Below, one piece after another: positions 28,756 through 36,762 of a DNA stretch of 64,000 bases. The notes beneath the pieces are model-generated. The model made no database searches and was not told the DNA's origin. It was given only the letters and a program-made list of their open reading frames with translations. Origin of the DNA: Bacteroides sp. (GTDB lineage Bacteria > Bacteroidota > Bacteroidia > Bacteroidales > Muribaculaceae); NCBI GenBank assembly GCA_014802325.1, contig JAAVCK010000010.1, positions 1 through 64,000 on the forward strand, written 5' to 3'. A program made the position numbers and the translations under genes. The first letter of the stretch is position 1. Each line of letters starts with the position of its first letter.

Positions 28756-28980
28756 TCACTTGGACTTATTGTAATTTTTTATAGCAGCTTCTACGCCCGC
28801 GGCAGTTGCTTCCAGGCCACGCTCGGCGATCTTACCGGCAGCTTTCACACCTTTTCCTACAGCATTTACTCCGGCATTTAGCGCGTCGTCAATAGTATTT
28901 CCTACCTTCTTACCAATCTCCGATTCGCCGATAGCTTCAGCTACTTTGTGAACTGCTGCATGAATCAATAAATGTAACAT
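28756..28980 (-). CDS. Small Ala/Gly-rich amphipathic-helix protein (74 aa), unknown
   Basis: Complete ORF with regular amphipathic pattern NTIDDALNAGVNAVGKGVKAAGKIAERGLEATAAGVEAAIKNY. Confidence 0.55.
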   Translation of the reverse strand: MLHLLIHAAVHKVAEAIGESEIGKKVGNTIDDALNAGVNAVGKGVKAAGKIAERGLEATAAGVEAAIKNYNKSK

Positions 28981-29492
28981 TTCGATATATGTGTTGTTAT
29001 ATTTGCCTACGGCAAGTCTCTGACCTCGGCAGTAAAAATGATATTATAACTGCACAAGAAAAGGCGTAAAGGAGACTTACTCGCTTTACACCCGTTATCA
29101 GGTATCGCCAAACACCTTGCAGAAGGTGCAAAGCAGAAGAAAATACAACCGTTACGCCGTCTCGTATCTGAGGTAAGTCAGAATCCGTTACGGGTACTCT
29201 CCTATCTTTCACTATAATATAAAAAGCCTTTATGCAGTACACCCTGGTCGGGTATACAACATCTTGACTCTTTTCCATTTAGTGAAAAAGAGGAGCCTAG
29301 ATTGCAATATCCTTCTGCGAATTTTGGCGATTTCGATAACAGGACAAGCAACTTTAGCCTTATCTTGTGGATAATGTAGTCTGATTGACTTTGTTATCCG
29401 GAAACAAAACTACGAAATTTTTTGCAATCTTTGCTCTGTAAAGTTGTATTTTCTTCAAAAATATTGTTGATGAATGAGTAATAGTCCTCCTC

Positions 29493-30698
29493 TTACCCCT
29501 CAAGTAGGAAATCCCTGAGCGACATCATCTTTATTCCTTCGTAGGTATTCGGAGTGGAATTATGGAGTGTAACGATGATTTTTTCATAGTTATCCGATAT
29601 CTCCAGCAGGTTTCCGAATTCGCGCTCAGCCGTTGCTGTATTGTCTACGTTAACGGCCACTTGAATATATCGACGTTCACCGTCACGCTCTGCTACAAAA
29701 TCAATTTCACGACCTTTAGACATAACTCCCACCTTAACGTCAAAACCATCGCTCAATAGCTTGTTATATACTGCATTTTCAAGGATGCCCGAGATATCCG
29801 TCGGGCGATAACCTACGATGGAGTTGCGTATGCCCAGATCTTCAAAATAATACTTCTCGCCGATTTCAAAAAATTTTTTACCTTCTATATCCCATCTTTG
29901 AGCTTTGTTTACCAAATAGGCATCGCATATATAGTCAGCATACGTCTGTACACTGGCTACCGTTCCGCCTATCCGTTGCGATTTAAGATAGTCGGCTATA
30001 CGTTTAGCCGTGAACAGCTGCCCTATATTGTCAGCGAGATACATAAGCATACGTTGGAGGAAATCGGTATTGCGCAGCGAGTGGCGGCTCACGATATCGC
30101 GGTAGACGAGAGCATCAGTGATACCTGTGAGATATTCCCCCCAGGTTTCGCGTGATGGTAGATTTCTGAGAAACGGCATTCCTCCGTAGCGGAGGTAAGT
30201 GTTGACGGCATCATCGCTATCCTCTACACTGTGAAATTCAAGAAATTCAGTATATGATAGTGGATGTATTCTGAATTCAATGTTCCTGCCGGCCAGTCGG
30301 GATGCTATTTCCGACGATAGCATCGTCGAGTTACTTCCCGTGACATATATGTCATTATTGTTGTCGAGATTAATTGAGCGCAACACCCTTTCAAATCCCT
30401 CAACTTCCTGGACCTCGTCTATGAAGATAAAATTAGGCCGCGAAGCTGAAAGTCGGCAGGCTATCTCTTTGTTGAGGCTTTCGGCATCGGTGATATGCGA
30501 GAATGCATAGTCTTCAAGGTTTATTATGATAAAATTGCCGTCAATGCCTTTTTTTCGTATTTCCTCCTCAATAGCCCGTAATATGTAACTCTTTCCCACG
30601 CGGCGCTGGCCGGTGAGAACTTTTATAAGACCTTTGCCCACATAAGGCATTATCTTATCAAGATAGTGGTGTCGGGGAATTATTTCAGAAATTTTCAT
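29493..30698 (-). CDS. AAA ATPase, DUF4143 family (AAA_14)
   Basis: Walker A GQRRVGKS, Walker B FIFIDEVQ, DUF4143-type C-terminus ending REIDFVAERDGERRYIQVA; ATG at 30698. Confidence 0.9.
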   Translation of the reverse strand: MKISEIIPRHHYLDKIMPYVGKGLIKVLTGQRRVGKSYILRAIEEEIRKKGIDGNFIIINLEDYAFSHITDAESLNKEIACRLSASRPNFIFIDEVQEVEGFERVLRSINLDNNNDIYVTGSNSTMLSSEIASRLAGRNIEFRIHPLSYTEFLEFHSVEDSDDAVNTYLRYGGMPFLRNLPSRETWGEYLTGITDALVYRDIVSRHSLRNTDFLQRMLMYLADNIGQLFTAKRIADYLKSQRIGGTVASVQTYADYICDAYLVNKAQRWDIEGKKFFEIGEKYYFEDLGIRNSIVGYRPTDISGILENAVYNKLLSDGFDVKVGVMSKGREIDFVAERDGERRYIQVAVNVDNTATAEREFGNLLEISDNYEKIIVTLHNSTPNTYEGIKMMSLRDFLLEG

Positions 30699-30792
30699 TA
30701 TAATTGAAGCTTTCTGCAAAAATAGTAAAAGTTTCAATTATAATGAAAACTTTTATTGATATCTGCAAGAGTTTTCAGTATAATGAAAACTT
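30691..30792 (-). promoter_or_regulatory. Three palindromic AAAGTTTTCATTATAATGAAAACTTT-type units around promoter/start of DUF4143 gene
   Basis: Units at 30691-30712, 30726-30753, 30767-30792; minus-strand TATTTTTG -7 motif lies between the first two. Confidence 0.75.
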
Positions 30793-30797
30793 TCCTC

Positions 30798-31442
30798 TCA
30801 TTTCCTGCCGAAATCAGCGGGTATTTCGCCCCACTCGTCGGTATTCCATTTTATGATAGGATTCTGCACCGGGTGAGTATCCATCCACGCAATAGCGCGG
30901 GCGAGTATGGAGCGTATCGGTTCGTTTTCGGGCGTGGGAGTAAGTGTGGTCTTGACTTTGCGGTGGCGCAGCCACGACTGAGCCGTGACCGAATCGGAAT
31001 AAATCGGTATATCAGGGCGGCCTTTACGCGCACACAGAGCCAGCGCGTGGATCAGAGCGCAGAACTCGCCAATATTGTTTGTGCCCCCGGCAAGAGGCCC
31101 TACATGAAAAAGTTGCTGTCCGGTGCGCACCCACACACCGCGATACTCCACCGGCCCGGGATTACGCGAGCATGCGGCATCCACGGCTATGGCATCGAGT
31201 TTTATCTCCGGAATAGCGGCATAGTTCACTACGGGAGCCGAGTGAGTGGCAATATTACGTATCATATCGATCTGTGCAGCAGGATCGCCACGATAGGCAG
31301 CCACAGCCTCATCAGCAGAATTGAAACTCTTGAATTTGGCGCCGGGATAGCCGGTGACCTGAAGCTGACATTCCTCCCAGGAGTCAAACACCCCGGTGGC
31401 AAACCCTTCCCACACTACGTAGTACTTCTTTTTTGTAGCCAT
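30798..31442 (-). CDS. Ribonuclease H family protein with N-terminal viroplasmin domain
   Basis: KKKYYVVWEGFATGVFDSWEECQLQVTGYPGAKFKSF, IAVDAACSRNPGPVEYRGVW, NNIGEFCALIHAL, IYSDSVTAQSW. Confidence 0.92.
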   Translation of the reverse strand: MATKKKYYVVWEGFATGVFDSWEECQLQVTGYPGAKFKSFNSADEAVAAYRGDPAAQIDMIRNIATHSAPVVNYAAIPEIKLDAIAVDAACSRNPGPVEYRGVWVRTGQQLFHVGPLAGGTNNIGEFCALIHALALCARKGRPDIPIYSDSVTAQSWLRHRKVKTTLTPTPENEPIRSILARAIAWMDTHPVQNPIIKWNTDEWGEIPADFGRK

Positions 31443-31461
31443 ATGATGTAAGCAGTGTGCT

Positions 31462-32637
31462 TTATGACAATGTAAGGAATATCGAAATATCTACACCGGT
31501 CATGCCCGCCGCCCGAGCCACATCCTCGTTGACAGGCTTGCCGAGAAATGTGAGCACACTGCGGCGTATCTCAGGGCGCAACCTTATCACGGCATTCACG
31601 CCCTCGCTGGCATCTATGCGGTCGAGCAGCGTGAGCAGCGAGTTGCTCAAAGCCATAGCTGCGGTGCGCGCCACCGCACTTCCGGCGTTGACAAGACACA
31701 GGCGACCCTGCACACTGGTCGACGGATCACTTGCCGCCACGGCAGCAAGATCCACAGCTCTCATCGAGGGAAATGCTTTACCACCCGCCAGGTCAAACAC
31801 CACGACTCCACGCTTCATCAGGCGCACAAGGTCGTCAGACGCGTGAAAATCGGTGCATGTCACCACTACCACGTCAGCACTTCTCATGGCGCCGGCAAGC
31901 ACCTTAGGGTGAAGCACCGACGTGATCACGCCCCCACCCAGCTCCATCGAAGCGCGGCGCAGAGAGTACACGTCGTCATCAAACATTCTCACCATCGCCC
32001 CCAGTCCCAGAGCCGAACGGGCCGCTGCCACGGCCGCGATGCCCGAACCTATCACCGTGACTTCGCAGGGCACCACTCCGGCTATGCCACCGAGCAATAT
32101 ACCCTTGCCACGGCGCGGATCGGCAAGGAGCGACGAGGCAAGCGCTATCGAAGCGCGGCCATCGATTTCAGCAAGTATGTCGGCAAACGGAGTGTTGCCT
32201 TTGGCATCGGTCACCAGATCGAGAGCCAGCGAAAGCACCTTGCGGTGAAGCAATGCCTCGATTGACGCCGGACTTGACACCACGGGGTGAAGAAACGTGA
32301 GCAGCATGGCTCCGGGGCGCATCATGCCGGCATCGTGGCGCGACAGGCCCGAAGGGTATATCACCACTTCAGCCCCGAAAGCATCGCGGCGTGAACTGAT
32401 GACCGCACCGGCCTCGGCATACTGGGCGTCAGTGTAATTGATCGACGCGGCCGCACCGGCCTCCATCACCACTCTGAATCCACGCTCCACGAGCATAGCC
32501 ACAGCCTCGGGCGTCAGCGGAAATCTACGCTCCGAACCATCAAGGCATGCCGGCAGACCTATCTTCAGACGACGGCGCAGTATAGCCACCGCACACGGCT
32601 GTTCAAGCGTGACAGCCGAAAAATCCGACAGTTTCAT
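31462..32637 (-). CDS. Alanine dehydrogenase/NAD(P) transhydrogenase-family protein
   Basis: ERRFPLTPEAVAMLVERGFRVVMEAGAAASINYTDAQYAEAGA; VIGSGIAAVAAARSALGLGAMVRMFDDD Rossmann motif. Confidence 0.82.
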   Translation of the reverse strand: MKLSDFSAVTLEQPCAVAILRRRLKIGLPACLDGSERRFPLTPEAVAMLVERGFRVVMEAGAAASINYTDAQYAEAGAVISSRRDAFGAEVVIYPSGLSRHDAGMMRPGAMLLTFLHPVVSSPASIEALLHRKVLSLALDLVTDAKGNTPFADILAEIDGRASIALASSLLADPRRGKGILLGGIAGVVPCEVTVIGSGIAAVAAARSALGLGAMVRMFDDDVYSLRRASMELGGGVITSVLHPKVLAGAMRSADVVVVTCTDFHASDDLVRLMKRGVVVFDLAGGKAFPSMRAVDLAAVAASDPSTSVQGRLCLVNAGSAVARTAAMALSNSLLTLLDRIDASEGVNAVIRLRPEIRRSVLTFLGKPVNEDVARAAGMTGVDISIFLTLS

Positions 32638-33173
32638 ATCTTAGCGGGTATATTGAATTTCTTGATAAAAAGGTCGGCCGTAGCGGCCACTTCATCAGCA
32701 GTCTCAAGCAGAGAACTGTCAAACCGATTGCCGGCTTTCGCGTAGTGCTCGCGGCGGCGCTCAAGGTCGCGCTCCATCACTCGCTTCACCTCATCGTCGG
32801 GCAGCGAGGCTATGAGCGGCCGGCCGGCACGTCCTTCGAGCAGACGGCGCAGCAGGCGGTCGCGACTCGCCTCAAGCCACACTGTGACGCCCCGGCTGTT
32901 CATGAGTTCCATATTGGCAGACCGGCAGGCAGTACCGCCCCCGCATCCCACCACCACATTGTCAAGCAAAGCCACCCGCGCAAGAACTTCTGACTCAAGA
33001 CGGCGAAATTCCACCTCGCCCATCCTTGCAAAAATCTCACTCACGCTCATGCCCTGCTCCTCCACGATGAGATCGTCAAGATCTATATACGTCACACCGG
33101 CACGACTTTCGAGCGCCCGCCCTAAAGTAGTCTTGCCGCTGCACATATATCCAATGAGGAATATCGGTTTCAT
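32634..33173 (-). CDS. aroK: Shikimate kinase
   Basis: IFLIGYMCSGKTTLGRALE, DLDDLIVEEQGMSVSEIFARMGEVEFRRLE, VVGCGGGTACR, RPLIA. Confidence 0.93.
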   Translation of the reverse strand: MKPIFLIGYMCSGKTTLGRALESRAGVTYIDLDDLIVEEQGMSVSEIFARMGEVEFRRLESEVLARVALLDNVVVGCGGGTACRSANMELMNSRGVTVWLEASRDRLLRRLLEGRAGRPLIASLPDDEVKRVMERDLERRREHYAKAGNRFDSSLLETADEVAATADLFIKKFNIPAKI

Positions 33174-33331
33174 TTTGCAAAAATAAGCAAAAAAATCAAT
33201 AAATCAGCCCTTAAAAGCCCGCTTGGAAAAGAATCGATGCAAAAACACCTCAAAAAATTTGTAGGAAACAAAATTCTTCACTACCTTTGCATCACGAAAC
33301 CGAAGCGCGTCAATCCGACGCCGACGTTCGA

Positions 33332-33405
33332 GGTCCTATAGCTCAGTTGGTTAGAGCAACAGACTCATAATCTGTGGGTCCTAGGTTCAAGCCCTAGTGG
33401 GACCA
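33332..33405 (+). tRNA. tRNA with CAT anticodon (elongator Met or Ile2)
   Basis: GGTCCTA/TGGGACC acceptor, CTCATAA anticodon loop. Confidence 0.92.
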
Positions 33406-33430
33406 CACAATGCGAAAGCAAATTCGCGGA

Positions 33431-33472
33431 AGAATCCTGAAAATCGTTGATTTTCAGGATTCTTTCTTTTTC
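33431..33472 (+). terminator. Rho-independent terminator after tRNA
   Basis: GAATCCTGAAAATC-gtt-GATTTTCAGGATTC-TTTCTTTTT. Confidence 0.9.
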
Positions 33473-33864
33473 TCCACCACCGCAGAATCCGGCACAAGCC
33501 ACATTCAGGGTCAGCGGATATTTATGGTGGATGCCGATAGAAAAATATGTGTCATCGGATTTTCGGGTTGAGGAGCTAAGATACCGCATAGCCTGTAGGG
33601 GTGCTTCGCAGGAGCACCCAGGCTGAGCAAATTGGTAATTTTATCGCCGTAGTCGCGCACCATCTACCTCCGGATATATCTACTGACCCCATACTCACTC
33701 ACATCTATGGGCGAATCAGCGATACCGCCGGTGATGCAGATGGGCTATTGGGGTGAATCAGTGGGAAGCTACAACGGATGACCGCAGCCTGACTTACAGG
33801 CCGATAATGTGGCCGATATTTCAGATTGTGGGTGGTTAACGCTGAATAATCCAAAAATTTTTCG

Positions 33865-33872
33865 TAACTTTG
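33865..33872 (+). promoter_or_regulatory. -7 promoter motif TAACTTTG
   Basis: TAnnTTTG match upstream of 33897 CDS. Confidence 0.6.
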
Positions 33873-33896
33873 CGCTCTAAATTATACACTTACAAG

Positions 33897-34715
33897 ATGA
33901 CGAACAACAAAGTCCTTTATATTTCTCAGGAAATACATCCTTATCTTCCCGAATCAACTCTCTCACTGCTTGGACGCAATGTGCCGACGGGTCTTCAGGG
34001 CAAAGGATTTGAGGTGCGCACCTTCATGCCCAAATACGGTATGATCAACGAGCGCCGCAATCAGTTGCACGAAGTGATACGCCTGTCGGGCATCAATCTT
34101 GTAATCGACGATTCAGATCACCCCCTGATACTAAAGGTGGCTACCCTGCAGCCCTCGCGCATGCAGGTGTATTTCATCGACAACGACGATTATTTCCAGT
34201 CACGCGCCACAAAAGATCTTGAAATCAATCTTTCGCCCGAGGACAACGACGAGCGCATGATGTTTTTCATTCAGGGCGTGGTGGAGACCGCCAAAAAGCT
34301 CCGCTGGCAGCCGGCCATAATCCACTGCTCAGGCTGGATTTCGGCTCTCGCACCTCTGTATCTTCGCCGCAAATATGGCGATGACCCCGCATTTTCCGAC
34401 GTAAAAATCATATACTCGCTCTACGACGGAGGTTTTGACGGCACTCTCGACAAGCGATTTGTAGAGAAACTTGTCATGGCCGGCTTCACGGCCGACGATC
34501 TCGCTCTGCTCGGCGACGGTCCGGTAGATGCTGCCACCCTCAATAAAATTGCCATACAATATGCCGACGCCGTGATCGAATCTACTCCCGGCGTGCCGGC
34601 CGAACTGGTGGATTTTGCTGAAAATACAGGCAAGCCGTTTCTCCGCTTTCCCGGCGAAGAAGAGCGCATTGAATCTTACAATAAATTTTACCGCTCGCTC
34701 ATAGGCGAGGAATAA
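33897..34715 (+). CDS. Glycogen/starch synthase catalytic-domain (GT5 N-terminal half only) protein
   Basis: KVLYISQEIHPYLPESTLSLLGRNVPTGLQGKGFEVRTFMPKYGMINERRNQLHEV, PAIIHCSGWISALAPLYLR; ends before any GT1-type C-terminal half. Confidence 0.85.
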   Translation: MTNNKVLYISQEIHPYLPESTLSLLGRNVPTGLQGKGFEVRTFMPKYGMINERRNQLHEVIRLSGINLVIDDSDHPLILKVATLQPSRMQVYFIDNDDYFQSRATKDLEINLSPEDNDERMMFFIQGVVETAKKLRWQPAIIHCSGWISALAPLYLRRKYGDDPAFSDVKIIYSLYDGGFDGTLDKRFVEKLVMAGFTADDLALLGDGPVDAATLNKIAIQYADAVIESTPGVPAELVDFAENTGKPFLRFPGEEERIESYNKFYRSLIGEE

Positions 34716-34742
34716 TTCCCACTCACCCCTCCTCCAGCCAAC

Positions 34743-36191
34743 ATGCATATACTCAACCATCCGTTGCGATTCGCAGCCGCTTTAGCTCTTACGGCAGCCG
34801 TAGTGACTATGTTAAGCGCCTGCGACGACTCCACATCCATGGCCGGCGGCTCGCTCGTGCAGGACAATGTGGATGTGATAATGGACTCCACATACACCGT
34901 CACCGGACATTCGAGCCCATACACCGAAGTTCCCTCCCGCACCACCATGCAACTCCTTGGTAGCCTTAAGGCCAAAGGCTTCGGCGAAATAAGCTCTGAT
35001 GTGGTGACTCAATACATGCCCTCGGCAAGCGTCGACACACAATACGTGACCGCCGACGACATCGACTCCGTGAAAATGATCATGGCTATCTACGCCGACG
35101 GCTTCACCGGCGACTCGGCCATGCCCATAGGCATCACCGTGTATCCGCTTACCCGCCAGCTCCCCTCGCCCATCTACTCATCGTTTGACCCCACGGGTTA
35201 TTACGATGCGTCAAATCCCTGGGGCTCCACCACTTTCTCCACTCTCATAAAGGGAGCGGAATACACCGGAGCTGACTCCAACGGTAAGATTTTCAAGAAT
35301 ATCGCCGTAGATCTCCCCGTGCAGCTTGGCCGCGATCTCTATAATCAGTACAAGGAAAGCCCCGAGACTTTCAGCACCCCTCAGAGCTTCGCCCAATGGT
35401 TTCCGGGACTTTACATCACGTCGACTTTCGGCTCGGGCCGCGTCACCCGCATTGACAACAATGTCATCACCGTATATTACCACCGCACTCTTCCCCCCGA
35501 AGTCACCGGGCAGGAGACCGACACCGTGGTAGGCGCCACCGCAAGCTACATGGGTGTGACTCCCGAGATTATAACCAACAACAATATCCGCCTCAGCCTC
35601 TCGGACGACATCACCCGACGCGTGGCCGACGGTGAGCAACTCGTAGTGGCTCCCCTGGGCTATGACGTGGAATTTACTTTCCCCGGACGCAAGATTGTAG
35701 ACGACTACAACGCTCAGGCAGGTCCTCTCGCCGTGATCAACTCGCTCTCATTCTCGCTCCCCGCCGAGCAGATAAGCAATGACTACGGTATCACACCTCC
35801 GCCCTATCTGCTTATGGTAAAGAAGTCGGAGCGCGATAATTTCTTCCTCAAAAATCAGGTCAACGACAATGTGACGTCATTCTACGCCACCTACAACTCC
35901 TCGACGCGCTCATATGAATTTTCATCGATGCGTGAGTATGTGCTCGACCTCCTCAGCAAAGATGAGGTGACCGATGAAGACTGTGAATTTGTGCTCACAC
36001 CCGTCTTGGTGGCGTTCTACGAAAACTCTTCATCGTCAAGCTACTACAGCTATTATTACTACACCAGCCCTTCAACTACACAGATTGTGGCTCAGATCTC
36101 ACCCTACGTCACAGAGCCTGTCATGGCGCGCCTGAACTTCGAGAAAGCAAAAATTAAATTCACATTTAGCCGTCAATCCATAAAAAATTAG
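34743..36191 (+). CDS. DUF4270 family lipoprotein
   Basis: Lipobox LSACDDS, size and FDPTGYY../repetitive beta content typical of Bacteroidetes DUF4270. Confidence 0.75.
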   Translation: MHILNHPLRFAAALALTAAVVTMLSACDDSTSMAGGSLVQDNVDVIMDSTYTVTGHSSPYTEVPSRTTMQLLGSLKAKGFGEISSDVVTQYMPSASVDTQYVTADDIDSVKMIMAIYADGFTGDSAMPIGITVYPLTRQLPSPIYSSFDPTGYYDASNPWGSTTFSTLIKGAEYTGADSNGKIFKNIAVDLPVQLGRDLYNQYKESPETFSTPQSFAQWFPGLYITSTFGSGRVTRIDNNVITVYYHRTLPPEVTGQETDTVVGATASYMGVTPEIITNNNIRLSLSDDITRRVADGEQLVVAPLGYDVEFTFPGRKIVDDYNAQAGPLAVINSLSFSLPAEQISNDYGITPPPYLLMVKKSERDNFFLKNQVNDNVTSFYATYNSSTRSYEFSSMREYVLDLLSKDEVTDEDCEFVLTPVLVAFYENSSSSSYYSYYYYTSPSTTQIVAQISPYVTEPVMARLNFEKAKIKFTFSRQSIKN

Positions 36192-36199
36192 TATATTTG
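36192..36199 (+). promoter_or_regulatory. -7 promoter motif TATATTTG upstream of tRNA-Thr
   Basis: TAnnTTTG match. Confidence 0.6.
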
Positions 36200-36243
36200 C
36201 ACCGCCGTTGTGAAGTTAAGCCTTGACTACGGCTGCAAACCAA

Positions 36244-36316
36244 GCCGCAATAGCTCAGTCGGTAGAGCATTTCATTCGTAACGAAAAGGTCGTGGGTTCG
36301 AGTCCCACTCGCGGCT
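36244..36316 (+). tRNA. tRNA-Thr (CGT)
   Basis: GCTCAGTCGGTAGAGC D-arm, TTCGTAA anticodon loop, GTGGGTTCGAGTCCCAC T-arm. Confidence 0.9.
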
Positions 36317-36320
36317 CCGC

Positions 36321-36366
36321 AACAAGCCCCTCAACTTTCATCAGTCGAGGGGCTTGTTATATTTTC
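36321..36366 (+). terminator. Rho-independent terminator after tRNA-Thr
   Basis: AACAAGCCCCTC..GAGGGGCTTGTT followed by ATATTTT. Confidence 0.85.
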
Positions 36367-36372
36367 GGGCGA

Positions 36373-36516
36373 TCAGCCCCCCATGGCACGTGAATAGACT
36401 TGCAGGCCACCCGCTTTCGGCTTATCTTGTGAGTCACTGCTGTTCGATCCGGAATTACAAGCTACCATCATCAAGGAGAGGATAGAAATTCCTAAAATAT
36501 GGACATAAGTTTTCAT
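36373..36516 (-). CDS. Small putative lipoprotein (47 aa), not in supplied ORF track
   Basis: Hand translation: MKTYVHILGISILSLMMVACNSGSNSSDSQDKPKAGGLQVYSRAMGG*; signal peptide plus lipobox-like MVAC. Confidence 0.6.
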   Translation of the reverse strand: MKTYVHILGISILSLMMVACNSGSNSSDSQDKPKAGGLQVYSRAMGG

Positions 36517-36762
36517 TTAGAGATTATTATCGTTAACAGTCAAACATCTATAACTATCCTGTTATCTACGGCATTACATTCAGCTATCAGTGTTTTACTG
36601 CATGACATCATAACAAAGCTCCATATTTTAATGATCAGAAACTGCAATCACTCGATGAACTATCTTCCCAAAAGCGTATGAATTAATGATTCAAGCCCTA
36701 TGAGCCTGACAATCTCACTGGACAGACAACATCGACTCAGGGCGACAGCGGCCGCCCTGAGG

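Noticed and set aside
28997-29278. 93-aa ORF (MEKSQDVVYPTRVYC...) as a firm CDS
   Set aside because: Coincides with multiple RNA hairpins and no recognisable family; mentioned only as an option within the orphan minus-strand unit.
33365-33589. 74-aa ORF ending VVPLGLEPRTHRL
   Set aside because: Antisense to the CAT-anticodon tRNA and its terminator; a typical spurious tRNA-derived ORF.
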